Source of the DNA: Frateuria_A sp035943815
Lineage (GTDB): Bacteria; Pseudomonadota; Gammaproteobacteria; Xanthomonadales; Rhodanobacteraceae
Assembly (NCBI RefSeq): GCF_035943815.1
Contig: NZ_DASZBU010000009.1
Span: 1 to 64,000 of the forward strand
DNA length: 64,000 bases
Direction of reading: 5' to 3'
Part shown: positions 1 to 9,239 of the stretch, piece by piece
How positions within the stretch are numbered: the stretch's first letter is position 1
Layout: every line of letters starts with the position of its first letter
The notes under the pieces: generated by a model
The model's input: only the letters and a program-made list of their open reading frames with translations
The model's database searches: none
Told to the model about the DNA's origin: nothing
Program-made: the position numbers and the translations under genes

Positions 1-2
1 GC

Positions 3-146
3 AGCTACGAGCACTCTGCCCAGCGCGCCGCCCATTGGCTGACCTGGCTACACCAGTACAACTGGCATCGGCCACACGCCAGCCTGGATTACCGGGCCCC
101 AATCACCCGCATCACCATGAACAACCTGGTGGGTTTACACAACTAG
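3..146 (+). mobile_element. IS481-family transposase, C-terminal end (cut by window start)
   Basis: An open frame enters from the left edge and ends at TAG. Its 47 residues include YNWHRPHASLDYRAP and a NNL ending, which is the usual C-terminus of IS481-type DDE transposases (end of the rve catalytic domain). These enzymes cut and join the ends of their own insertion sequence. Only the end of the protein is visible, so intactness and terminal repeats cannot be judged. It is related to, but clearly different in sequence from, the decayed copy near 10.4 kb, so the two are separate elements. Confidence 0.75.
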
Positions 147-154
147 CACTCGTC

Positions 155-1156
155 CTAGCGACGCGAGTGGCCGGGCTCGTCGTGCTCTCGGTGGGTCAGC
201 AGCCCGGGTTTCACCAGATCGATGAAGGCGCGCGCCTCGGCGCTGAGGAACTTGCCCTTGCGCACCACAACGCCGTAGCTGCGCTGCGGAAACCAGCGCT
301 TCATGTTGCGCATGGCCAGGCGTGAGCGGTCGGCCTCGGTGATGCAGATACCGGTGACGATCGAAATACCCAGGCCCGCGGCCACGTACTCCTTGATCAC
401 CTCCCAGCCGCCCACCTCGATCGCCACCTGATAGGGCACCTGGCGCTGTTGGAACACCAGATCGACCAGCCGGTAGGTGGACAGCCGCTGCGGCGGCAGG
501 ATCAGGCCATAGGGCGAAAGGTCCTCCAGCGCCACCTCGCTCTTGTGCGCCAGCGGGTGGTCCAACGGCGTGATCAGTATCGGGTCGTACTGGCGCAGCG
601 GCGCCCAGGCGATGTCGTTGGGCACGTCCAGCATCGAACCGACCGCGAAATCTGCCTCGTCGGCCCGCAGCAGCGCCAGGCCGTCGCGGCCGGTGACATT
701 GGCCAACTGCAAGTGCACCGCCGGATAGGCTTCACGGTAGCGACGCACCATCGCGGGCAGCAGGTACTGGATGGTCGAGGCGCCGGCGGCGATGGTCAGG
801 CGGCCGGCCGTAAGGCCCTTCACGCGGGCCTGGAAGTCGCGGTCGAGGTTGTCCCAGCCGTCGATCAGCGGCCGCGCCAGCTCGTACAGCACCTCGCCGG
901 CATCGGTCAGGTTGATGCGCCGCCGCCGCCGCTCCAGCAGCGGCACGCCCAGTTCACGCTCCAGGGCCTGCAATTGCAGGGTGACGGTGGGCTGGGAGAG
1001 GAACAACGCCTCGGCTGCCCGGGTGAGCGTACCCAGCTTGACGATGCTCACAAACGCGCGCAGCTGCTTGTGGCGGTTGCCCTTGTAGTAATAGCGCTCG
1101 GCTGTGTCTGCCTCGTCGAGGATTTTTCGAGGGCGTGGGCTTGGTCGGTTGGCCAT
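155..1156 (-). CDS. LysR-family transcriptional regulator, divergent from aceBA
   Basis: The 333-residue protein has an N-terminal winged helix-turn-helix (about residues 20-80, with TRAAEALFLSQPTVTLQLQA as the recognition region) and a LysR substrate-binding domain to the C-terminus. The ATG at 1156 is chosen because AAGGGG lies just upstream and the protein then begins MANRPSP; a frame running further upstream would cross the divergent promoter. Position and orientation suggest it regulates the glyoxylate-shunt genes aceB and aceA, probably through the palindrome in the intergenic region. The effector is unknown. Family assignment is firm; target assignment is inference. Confidence 0.85.
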   Translation of the reverse strand: MANRPSPRPRKILDEADTAERYYYKGNRHKQLRAFVSIVKLGTLTRAAEALFLSQPTVTLQLQALERELGVPLLERRRRRINLTDAGEVLYELARPLIDGWDNLDRDFQARVKGLTAGRLTIAAGASTIQYLLPAMVRRYREAYPAVHLQLANVTGRDGLALLRADEADFAVGSMLDVPNDIAWAPLRQYDPILITPLDHPLAHKSEVALEDLSPYGLILPPQRLSTYRLVDLVFQQRQVPYQVAIEVGGWEVIKEYVAAGLGISIVTGICITEADRSRLAMRNMKRWFPQRSYGVVVRKGKFLSAEARAFIDLVKPGLLTHREHDEPGHSRR

Positions 1157-1210
1157 CACTTCCCCTTCGAAAGGCGCCATTAGGGCGAGTTTTAGCGATA
1201 ACTTTGACTT

Positions 1211-1231
1211 TTTCAATAAGAAAAATTGAAA
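1211..1231. promoter_or_regulatory. Palindromic operator candidate for the LysR regulator
   Basis: TTTCAAT-N7-ATTGAAA is a perfect 7-bp inverted repeat lying in the divergent lysR/aceB intergenic region. LysR proteins bind partly symmetric T-N11-A sites in exactly this position. It overlaps the likely -35 box of aceB. Confidence 0.5.
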
Positions 1232-1255
1232 CATTCGCTTTGTCAAAAATAGGTT
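1226..1255 (+). promoter_or_regulatory. Putative aceB promoter
   Basis: TTGAAA (1226-1231) and TAGGTT (1250-1255) are separated by 18 bp, upstream of the aceB ribosome-binding site at 1285-1290. The -35 hexamer lies inside the right arm of the LysR-type palindrome, as expected for a regulated promoter. Confidence 0.4.
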
Positions 1256-1298
1256 GGCGAGCCTAGCGTGGATGACACCCTTCCAAGGAGCTGCATCC

Positions 1299-2924
1299 AT
1301 GGCCGTCCCGCAGGAACGAATCGATCCCGGCCCGCTGACCGTCCACGGCGACACGTCTGCCTACCGCGACCTTCTCAGCCATGACGCGCTGGCCTTCCTG
1401 GCCAGCCTGCACCGGCGCTTCGACACCCATCGCCGCGTCCTGCTCGCGGCCCGCGCCGAACGCCAGGCGGGCTGGGATGCCGGCGCACTGCCGGATTTCC
1501 GCGCCGATACCCGGGCGATCCGCGAGGCCGACTGGCAGGTGGCGCCCATCCCGCCTGCACTGCGCGACCGGCGCGTGGAGATCACCGGTCCGGTCGAGCG
1601 CAAGATGGTCATCAACGCGCTCAATTCGGGTGCGCAGGTGTTCATGGCCGATTTCGAGGACTCCTCCACGCCGACCCTGGACAACCAACTCGACGGCCAG
1701 CGCAACCTGATCGATGCCGTGGCCGGCACCATCGCCTGGGATTCGCCCGAGGGACGCCGCTATCGGCTCGGTGCCGAGCCGGCCGTGCTGGTGGTGCGCC
1801 CGCGTGGCTGGCACCTGCCGGAGCGCCATCTGGAGGTCGACGGCGAGCCGATGGCAGGGGCGCTGGTGGACTTCGGCCTGTTCGTGTTCCACAACGCCCG
1901 CGCCCTGCACCGGCGCGACCGCGGTCCGTACTTCTACCTGCCCAAGCTAGAGGCCATGGAAGAAGCCGCCCTGTGGGATGCCGTGATGGCGCATGCAGAG
2001 GGCGAACTTGGCCTGCCGCACGGCTGCATGAAAGCCACCGTTTTGATCGAGACGCTGCCGGCGGCGTTCCAGATGCACGAGATCCTGCATGCGCTGCGCG
2101 AGCGCGTCGTCGGCCTCAATTGTGGCCGCTGGGACTACATCTTTTCCTACCTGAAGACCCTGCGCCGCCACCGTGACCGCCTGCTGCCCGAACGCGGTCA
2201 GGTCCAGATGACCGTGCCGTTCCTGAAGGCCTATTCGGAGCTGCTGATCCAGACCTGCCATCGCCGCGGTGCCTTCGCCATGGGCGGCATGGCCGCGCAG
2301 ATCCCGATCAAGGGCGACGAGGCCGCCAACGAGGCCGCGCTGGAGAAGGTGCGCGGGGACAAGCTGCGCGAAGTGCGCGCCGGGCACGACGGAACCTGGG
2401 TCGCCCATCCGGCGCTGGTGCCGGTGGCGCGGGAGGTGTTCGACCGGCACATGGAAGGCGCGAACCAGCTCGGCGTGCTGCGCCCGGACGTCGCGGTGAC
2501 GCGCGAGCAACTGCTCGCGCCGGCCTGCGGAACGATCACCCGTGCCGGCTTCGACAACAACGTGGAGGTGGCTTTGCGCTACACCGCCGCCTGGCTGGAA
2601 GGCCTCGGCTGCGTGCCGATCCACCACCTGATGGAGGACGCCGCCACGGCCGAGATCGCGCGCACCCAGCTATGGCAGTGGCTGCACTACGCCGCCGAGC
2701 CCGGAGAGCGCAACGATTGCGTGCCGCTGGAGTTCGCCGATGGCGCACCGATCGACATGGCGTTGTTCGACCAGTTGCTGGCCGCACATGCCCATCGGCT
2801 GCGCGGCAGCGACCTTCCCGGCGCCAGCCGCGCCGACGAGGCGGCCACCCTTCTCGCCCAACTGACCCACGCCAGCCAACTCGGCGCTTTCCTCACCCTG
2901 CCCGCCTACGAGCTGCTCGCCTGA
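1299..2924 (+). CDS. aceB: Malate synthase A
   Basis: Condenses glyoxylate with acetyl-CoA to malate, the second step of the glyoxylate bypass in the cytosol. The 541-residue protein has the usual length of malate synthase A. It carries the family signature VVGLNCGRWDYIFSYLKTLR, a DFEDSSTPT segment and the RPRGWHLPE region. The ATG at 1299 is preferred over an upstream in-frame TTG at 1254 because AAGGAG lies 8 nt before it. It is followed 39 bp later by aceA on the same strand, so the two steps of the shunt are probably cotranscribed, with the divergent LysR gene as likely regulator. Confidence 0.95.
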   Translation: MAVPQERIDPGPLTVHGDTSAYRDLLSHDALAFLASLHRRFDTHRRVLLAARAERQAGWDAGALPDFRADTRAIREADWQVAPIPPALRDRRVEITGPVERKMVINALNSGAQVFMADFEDSSTPTLDNQLDGQRNLIDAVAGTIAWDSPEGRRYRLGAEPAVLVVRPRGWHLPERHLEVDGEPMAGALVDFGLFVFHNARALHRRDRGPYFYLPKLEAMEEAALWDAVMAHAEGELGLPHGCMKATVLIETLPAAFQMHEILHALRERVVGLNCGRWDYIFSYLKTLRRHRDRLLPERGQVQMTVPFLKAYSELLIQTCHRRGAFAMGGMAAQIPIKGDEAANEAALEKVRGDKLREVRAGHDGTWVAHPALVPVAREVFDRHMEGANQLGVLRPDVAVTREQLLAPACGTITRAGFDNNVEVALRYTAAWLEGLGCVPIHHLMEDAATAEIARTQLWQWLHYAAEPGERNDCVPLEFADGAPIDMALFDQLLAAHAHRLRGSDLPGASRADEAATLLAQLTHASQLGAFLTLPAYELLA

Positions 2925-2963
2925 CAGCGGGCCTCTGGAATTCCCTACTCAAGGAACCGACTC

Positions 2964-4259
<1,296 letters not shown>

Positions 4260-4302
4260 GTCGGACGGGGGGCGGAGATGAGCACCGGAGGAGAGGAGGC
4301 CG

Positions 4303-4346
4303 GCCCCGGTATCGGGCGGGGGAGGGAGGGGGACCGATACCGGGGC
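4303..4346. other. Perfect hairpin between the convergent aceA and comM genes
   Basis: A 13-bp stem beginning GCCCCGGTATCGG pairs with its exact complement across an 18-nt purine-rich loop. It has no U-tract on either side, so it is not a canonical intrinsic terminator. Its place between converging genes fits a bidirectional transcription barrier. The rest of 4260-4427 holds no gene. Confidence 0.5.
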
Positions 4347-4427
4347 GGCGGCCGGCAGCATTTAAGTACCGGCGAGTGCAGATATTAGGCGATGGCCGGG
4401 CAATGTCAATACCCGGCAGTACAGAAA

Positions 4428-5930
4428 TCAAAAGCGGCGATATTGCAGCGCCTCGGCCAGATGCGCCCGGTCGAGCAGCGCCGCGCCGCCATCGAGGTCG
4501 GCAATGGTACGGGCCACCCGCAAGGTCCGGTGATAGGCGCGGGCCGACAGTCCTAGCCGTTCCAGCGCTGCCTCGAACCAGCGCCGTTCGGCCGCACCCA
4601 ACCCGCAATCGCGTTCCAGCTCGCGCGTGTTGATCTCGGCGTTGGCTCGGCCTGCCCGGGCCAAGGCCCATTCGCGGGCCTGGATCACCCGCGCACGCAC
4701 GGTCGCCGAATCCTCGTCGTACACGCTGCAGGGCGCGCCCAGCTCAGCCAACGGCACGCGCGGCACCTCAACGCATAGGTCGATGCGGTCCAGCAGCGGA
4801 CCAGAGATGCGACTGCGATAGCGCTGGATCTGGTCGGGCGTGCAGCGGCAACGCTCGCGTGCGTCGCCCGCGTATCCGCAGGGGCACGGGTTCATCGCGG
4901 CGACGAGCTGGAACTGTGCCGGAAAGGTTGACTGCCGCGCCGCCCGCGAAACCAGGATATGGCCCGATTCCAGCGGTTCACGCAGTACCTCCAGCACATG
5001 CCGGTTGAACTCGGGCAGTTCGTCGAGAAACAGTACGCCGTTGTGCGCCAGCGAGATCTCACCCGGGCGAGGGTTGGAGCCCCCGCCGACGAGCGCCACT
5101 GCGGAAGCGGTATGGTGCGGTGCGCGGAACGGACGGCGCCTCCATCGGGCTGGGTCGACCGGCTGACCGGCCACCGAGAGCACCGCGCAGGTTTCCAGCG
5201 CCTCGGACTCGTCCAGTGGCGGCAGGATGCCGGGAAGGCGCTCGGCCAGCATGGTCTTGCCGGTGCCAGGCGGACCGACCAGCAGGAGATGATGCCCCCC
5301 GGCTGCAGCGATCTCCAGCGCGCGGCGCGCCTGCAACTGGCCGCGCACGTCGACCAGGTCGGGCACGTCCGGATCGGCCGATTGCCCATCGTCAGGCCGG
5401 CCCGGCAGGGCCAGTTCCTGCGCATCGCGCAGCCAGCCACAGACTTCCGCCAGCGTGTCGGCTACCAGTACCTCGGCTTCGGGCACAAGCGCCGCCTCGG
5501 CAGCGTTGGCGCGTGGCACAACCACGCGTCGCCCACGCGCCCGCGCACGCAACAGCGCAGGCAGCACGCCGGAGACACCCCGCAGGTCACCGGACAGCGC
5601 GAGCTCGCCGAGAAACTCGCACTGGTCGAGCTTCTCCCGGGGCACTTGTCCCCCAGCGGCCAGGATGCCCAGCGCGATGGCGAGATCGAAGCGGCCTCCG
5701 TCCTTGGGTAGCTCGGCGGGAGCGAGGTTCACCGTGACCTTGCGGTTGGGATACTCGAACGCGGCGTTCTGGATCGCCACCCGCACGCGGTCGCGTGCTT
5801 CCCGTACGGCTGCTTCCGGCAAGCCCACGATGTGCGTGCCCGGCAGGCCGCCTGAAAGGTGCACCTCGACCATGACCTGCGGCGCGGAGACACCCTCTTG
5901 GGCACGGCTCAAAGTAACTGCCAGGCTCAT
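4428..5930 (-). CDS. comM: ComM/YifB-type AAA+ ATPase (Mg-chelatase-like)
   Basis: ComM is a hexameric helicase that drives branch migration during natural transformation in Vibrio and relatives. The 500-residue protein has the YifB layout: an N-terminal ChlI-like domain with the GLPEAAVREARDRV segment, Walker A GPPGTGKT at 219-226, a cysteine-rich CPCGYAGD stretch near residue 350, and a C-terminal Mg-chelatase-like domain. It stands alone, convergent with aceA. Family assignment is firm; a role in DNA uptake is inferred from characterised homologues. Confidence 0.92.
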   Translation of the reverse strand: MSLAVTLSRAQEGVSAPQVMVEVHLSGGLPGTHIVGLPEAAVREARDRVRVAIQNAAFEYPNRKVTVNLAPAELPKDGGRFDLAIALGILAAGGQVPREKLDQCEFLGELALSGDLRGVSGVLPALLRARARGRRVVVPRANAAEAALVPEAEVLVADTLAEVCGWLRDAQELALPGRPDDGQSADPDVPDLVDVRGQLQARRALEIAAAGGHHLLLVGPPGTGKTMLAERLPGILPPLDESEALETCAVLSVAGQPVDPARWRRRPFRAPHHTASAVALVGGGSNPRPGEISLAHNGVLFLDELPEFNRHVLEVLREPLESGHILVSRAARQSTFPAQFQLVAAMNPCPCGYAGDARERCRCTPDQIQRYRSRISGPLLDRIDLCVEVPRVPLAELGAPCSVYDEDSATVRARVIQAREWALARAGRANAEINTRELERDCGLGAAERRWFEAALERLGLSARAYHRTLRVARTIADLDGGAALLDRAHLAEALQYRRF

Positions 5931-6144
5931 GGCATCGCCGGGATGGCCTGGGGACTCGCCAGCGCACTTGGTGGAGCGAGTCTGAATGACGGGATCGACC
6001 GGCCGAACTGATGTGGACTGGCGTGGGCGTTCGTCAACGGCTGCCCTGCGTGACGTGGCGCACGTGGCCCCCTATGGTCATGCCGGCCGCACACGATAGG
6101 GTCGCAAGGGTGCATGTGAAACGCGACTCCATCGACGTACAGGC

Positions 6145-6197
6145 AAAAATAACCGCCCCCGATCGTTCTCGGGGTGAGGGTGACAGATCGGGGGCGG
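6145..6197 (-). terminator. Intrinsic terminator downstream of ubiK
   Basis: A perfect 12-bp stem (CCGCCCCCGATC at 6153-6164, complement at 6186-6197) is followed on the minus strand by TTATTTTT. It lies just beyond the ubiK stop codon. The remainder of 5931-6214 shows no gene. Confidence 0.75.
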
Positions 6198-6214
6198 CTC
6201 CCGGGAGCTGGCAG

Positions 6215-6472
6215 CTAGGGCTCGCGGCCAGCCGCGTCGGCCTCCAATTCGGCGACGCGTCTTTCCAGTTCGTCGACCTTGGCACGGGTGCGCGCCAACA
6301 ATTGACTCTGGACCTCGAACTCCTCGCGGGTGACCAGCTCGAGGCGACGCAATCCTTGCATCAGGACATCGTGGAAGTTGGTTCGCAAATCCTGCTGCGC
6401 CTGTGCCAACCCTGGCGGTACCAGCGACACAAGTCGCAGGGCAATTCTGTCGATTTCCTGCCGATCCATCAT
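6215..6472 (-). CDS. ubiK: Ubiquinone biosynthesis accessory factor UbiK (BMFP domain)
   Basis: A small cytosolic protein of 85 residues. Its N-terminal half is amphipathic (IDRIALRLVSLVPPG) and its C-terminal half is a coiled coil (LARTRAKVDELERRVAELEA), the typical UbiK/YqiC (BMFP) structure. In E. coli UbiK forms a complex with UbiJ and helps ubiquinone synthesis under oxygen. The start at 6472 is supported by GAGGTG upstream; a second ATG follows immediately at 6469. It diverges from the P-II gene. Confidence 0.88.
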   Translation of the reverse strand: MMDRQEIDRIALRLVSLVPPGLAQAQQDLRTNFHDVLMQGLRRLELVTREEFEVQSQLLARTRAKVDELERRVAELEADAAGREP

Positions 6473-6551
6473 GGACGGCACCTCGAGCGGGTCGGGATGA
6501 AGTCTAGGTATAGGAGATGCGTGTACACCATCGGCCGGTTCCGTCAGAAAT

Positions 6552-6583
6552 TGTAGGGATTCTCCTACACGCCCCACCGGGGC
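6552..6583. promoter_or_regulatory. Symmetric elements upstream of the P-II gene
   Basis: TGTAGG-N6-CCTACA (6552-6569) is a perfect inverted repeat, followed directly by GCCCC-ACC-GGGGC (6571-6583). Both lie in the ubiK/glnK divergent region, 64-95 nt before the glnK start. They could be a regulator site and a leader hairpin. No good sigma-54 -24/-12 pair was found. Confidence 0.3.
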
Positions 6584-6646
6584 GACAGCTTCAGGGCAAG
6601 ACAGGCACAATGCCGCCTGCGTGCACAGGTACCGGAAGGAACATTC

Positions 6647-6985
6647 ATGAAGCTGGTCGTGGCAGTGATCAAGCCGTTCAAGCTGGACGACGTGCGTGAG
6701 GCGCTGGCCGAGGTAGGCGTGCAGGGCATCACGGTGACCGAGGTCAAGGGTTTCGGTCGCCAGAAAGGCCACACCGAGCTCTATCGCGGCGCCGAATACG
6801 TGGTCGATTTCCTGCCCAAGATCAAGCTTGAGGTGGCTGTGGCGGACGACCAGCTCGAGCGGGTGATCGAGGCGATCCAGCAAGCGGCACGTACCGGCAA
6901 GATAGGCGACGGCAAGATCTTCGTCAGCCCGCTGGAGCAGGTGATCCGCATCCGCACGGGCGAGCTGGACAACGACGCGCTCTGA
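6647..6985 (+). CDS. glnK: P-II nitrogen regulatory protein
   Basis: A trimeric signalling protein that senses 2-oxoglutarate and ATP/ADP and adjusts nitrogen assimilation. The 112 residues contain the full T-loop with Tyr51, the site uridylylated by GlnD, in the context ELYRGAEYVVDF, and the C-terminal signature TGKIGDGKIFV. It mixes features of E. coli GlnK (MKLV start, ADDQL) and GlnB (Asp54), like the single P-II protein of pseudomonads. No amtB gene lies next to it, so the symbol is a best guess between glnK and glnB. A GGAAGGAAC ribosome-binding site precedes the ATG. Confidence 0.92.
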   Translation: MKLVVAVIKPFKLDDVREALAEVGVQGITVTEVKGFGRQKGHTELYRGAEYVVDFLPKIKLEVAVADDQLERVIEAIQQAARTGKIGDGKIFVSPLEQVIRIRTGELDNDAL

Positions 6986-6990
6986 GGGCT

Positions 6991-7515
6991 TCAGCCCAAG
7001 GTTCGCGCGAAGCGCCGGTGATGGACGAGCAGCCCTAAGTAATAGCTGACGTAGTAGCCAATCATCAGACCGACCACCAGCAAGGTTAGGGGGCTGTTGC
7101 CGAGCTGGGGAGCGGTCGACGCCATGGTCGAGTCAGTCGCGCCCGCGTAAGGCATCAACACCAGGAAGCGCCAGGCCAGGCGCCCGACCAGGACGGCAGC
7201 GATAGCGGCACCGATCCACGGGTTGGGCAGGTAAAGATCGCGGCCGTCCACACTCCGTTCGAAACGGGTCAGGCGCAACCCGAGCAGACCCAGCGCAATG
7301 CCGCCGAGCAGGCCGCCGGCTAAGCCTTCGAGCAGACGCGGATCGTGCAGGCCGGCCAGCCAGGCCAGGCCGGCCACCACGGTAAGGATCGCCACGCGGA
7401 CCATCATGAGTCCGTGGCGAACGGGCTGGCGGCCGAACTGGCGGCGAACGCGACGCCACACCATGAATGCCACCAGCGGCGAGACCAGCGCGGGCATGAG
7501 GAGGTTCGGTGCCAT
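6991..7515 (-). CDS. DUF1453/CcdC-like integral membrane protein
   Basis: The 174-residue protein has about five hydrophobic segments: near 5-18, 40-57, 65-82, 103-118 and 143-165. There are no catalytic motifs. The pattern (MVWRRVRRQFGRQPV after the first segment, two central helices, a short extracytoplasmic part) resembles the CcdC/DUF1453 family, which has no assigned function. AGGGAG upstream supports the ATG at 7515. It is convergent with the P-II gene (5 bp apart) and lies downstream of gpmA on the same strand, with a 135-bp gap. Family call is tentative. Confidence 0.6.
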   Translation of the reverse strand: MAPNLLMPALVSPLVAFMVWRRVRRQFGRQPVRHGLMMVRVAILTVVAGLAWLAGLHDPRLLEGLAGGLLGGIALGLLGLRLTRFERSVDGRDLYLPNPWIGAAIAAVLVGRLAWRFLVLMPYAGATDSTMASTAPQLGNSPLTLLVVGLMIGYYVSYYLGLLVHHRRFARTLG

Positions 7516-7650
7516 GGCGTGCTCCCTGGACAGATGCAGCGAAGCCTATCCGCGCGGGCAGTCCGACACGAGGGATGCCAGGCACCCTTCGCAAATGACA
7601 GCTGTCAGCGCGAGGGCTGCATCGAGGCCCCTCGGAGCCAGCCGATGGAC

Positions 7651-8394
7651 CTACTTTGCCTTGCCTTGGTTGGCCACGGCGGCCATTTTCGCGGCGATCG
7701 CCTCGGCGTCGCCCAGGTAGTAACTGCGTAACGGCCTCATGGTCTCGTCGAACTCGTACACCAGCGGCACGCCGTTGGGCACGTTCATTTCGACGATCGC
7801 TTCGTCGGAGATATTGTCCAGGTACTTGATCAGCGCGCGCAACGAGTTGCCATGCGCGGCCACCAACACGCGCTGGCCGGAGGCCACCGCCGGCGCCAGC
7901 ACGTCGTGCCAGTACGGCAGCACTCGGGCGACGGTGTCCTTCAGGCATTCGGTGTCGGGGATCAGCGACGGGTCGAGCAACGCGTAGCGCGGATCGCGCA
8001 GCGACGGGTTGGCTGCGCGCTCCAGCGGCGGCGGCGGAATGTCGTAGCTGCGGCGCCAGATCTTCACCTGGTCCTCGCCGTACCTCGCGGCGGTTTCCGC
8101 CTTGTTGAGCCCGGTCAGACCGCCGTAGTGGCGTTCGTTCAAGCGCCAGTCGGTGACCACCGGAAGCCACATCAGGTCCATCGCGTCGAGCACCCCCCAT
8201 AGGGTGCGCACGGCGCGCTTTAGCACCGAGGTATGCGCCACGTCGAAGGTGTAGCCTGCTTCCAGCAGAAGTCGCCCGGCTTCCTTCGCCTCGGCCATGC
8301 CCTGATCGGTGAGGTCGACGTCGGCCCAGCCGCTGAAGCGGTTGTCGAGGTTCCACTGGGACTGGCCGTGGCGGATCAGGACGAGCTTATGCAT
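7651..8394 (-). CDS. gpmA: 2,3-bisphosphoglycerate-dependent phosphoglycerate mutase
   Basis: Interconverts 3- and 2-phosphoglycerate in glycolysis and gluconeogenesis. The 247-residue protein starts MHKLVLIRHGQSQWN with the phosphorylated histidine in the RHG motif, and the second active-site part HGNSLRALIKYL is present. The length is typical of the cofactor-dependent enzyme. The start at 8394 is chosen because MHKLVLIRHG is the conserved N-terminus; the Shine-Dalgarno sequence is weak. It diverges from the VNG-repeat gene. Confidence 0.96.
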   Translation of the reverse strand: MHKLVLIRHGQSQWNLDNRFSGWADVDLTDQGMAEAKEAGRLLLEAGYTFDVAHTSVLKRAVRTLWGVLDAMDLMWLPVVTDWRLNERHYGGLTGLNKAETAARYGEDQVKIWRRSYDIPPPPLERAANPSLRDPRYALLDPSLIPDTECLKDTVARVLPYWHDVLAPAVASGQRVLVAAHGNSLRALIKYLDNISDEAIVEMNVPNGVPLVYEFDETMRPLRSYYLGDAEAIAAKMAAVANQGKAK

Positions 8395-8536
8395 GTCATT
8401 TGGCCTGGCGACCCGGAAACGTGAAATGGTGCGGGGTGACCGCCTGGAGGTCAAATCGACCCTGCCACAGGTCATGGCAACCCTGTGCGGGGCGGGTGCA
8501 TCCATGCCCAGGCAAACCATCCTACGGAGCTCCGAT

Positions 8537-9196
8537 ATGCGTCGTCACCATCTTGCTTTCGCCCTGGCCCTCGCCTTCTGCCTGCCGCTCGCGGCGATGG
8601 CCGGCGACGGCGACATCGACAAGGTCAACGGCACCGCTCGCGTCGAGGCCGGCCAGACCGCGGGCGACGTGAGCACCGTCAACGGCGCCGTGCGCGTGGG
8701 CGACAACGCCACCGTGCGCGACGCCAGCACGGTCAACGGCTCGGTGGAACTGGGCACGCACGCCCAGGCGCAGTCGCTGGGCACCGTCAACGGCAGCATC
8801 ACGCTGGGCGCGGACAGCCGCGTCCACGGCAAGATCGAGGCGGTCAACGGCGGCATCCGCCTCGGCCGCAATGCCGACGTCGGCGGCCGCGTTTCCAACG
8901 TCAACGGCGCGATCACGCTGGACGCGGCACATGTCGCAGGCGGCCTGGGCACGGTCGGTGGCGACATCGACGTCGGCGAAGCTTCGCGGGTGGAGGGCGG
9001 CATCCTGGTGGACAAGCCCGGTGGCTGGTTCCACTTCGGCGACAGTCGCCCGCCGCATATCGTGATCGGCCCCCACGCGGTAGTGCAGGGCACGCTGGAA
9101 TTCCGCCGCGAGGTGGTGCTGCAGGTCAGCGACAGTGCCCAGATCGGCAAGGTCGTGGGCGCCACGCCGGTGAAGTTCAGCAGTGCCCAGCCGTGA
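8537..9196 (+). CDS. Secreted VNG-repeat beta-solenoid protein, unknown function
   Basis: The 219-residue protein has a Sec signal peptide (MRRHHLAFALALAFCLPLAAMA, cut after AMA). The mature part contains seven consecutive repeats of about 18-19 residues with core V-N-G-x-[IV]-x-[LV]-G; the first is at DKVNGTARVEAG and the seventh is VGGDIDVG. Such glycine-rich short repeats alternating hydrophobic residues predict a right-handed beta-solenoid like bactofilins, but exported to the periplasm. A C-terminal part of about 60 residues (PGGWFHFGDSRPPHIVIGPH) continues the pattern less regularly. GGAG before the ATG supports the start. I do not recognise a named function. Confidence 0.8.
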   Translation: MRRHHLAFALALAFCLPLAAMAGDGDIDKVNGTARVEAGQTAGDVSTVNGAVRVGDNATVRDASTVNGSVELGTHAQAQSLGTVNGSITLGADSRVHGKIEAVNGGIRLGRNADVGGRVSNVNGAITLDAAHVAGGLGTVGGDIDVGEASRVEGGILVDKPGGWFHFGDSRPPHIVIGPHAVVQGTLEFRREVVLQVSDSAQIGKVVGATPVKFSSAQP

Positions 9197-9239
9197 CCGA
9201 GCGGGCTACGGCAGCGGGCGGAAGCCCGCCCGGGGCCAC

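Noticed and set aside
1254..1298. Upstream TTG start for aceB
   Set aside because: It overlaps the putative -10 box and lacks a Shine-Dalgarno sequence, while the ATG at 1299 has AAGGAG at ideal spacing.
6600..6620. Possible sigma-54 promoter (AGGCACAATGCCGCC) before glnK
   Set aside because: The -24 GG and -12 GC dinucleotides do not fall at the required 10-bp spacing and the leading T of TGGCAC is missing.
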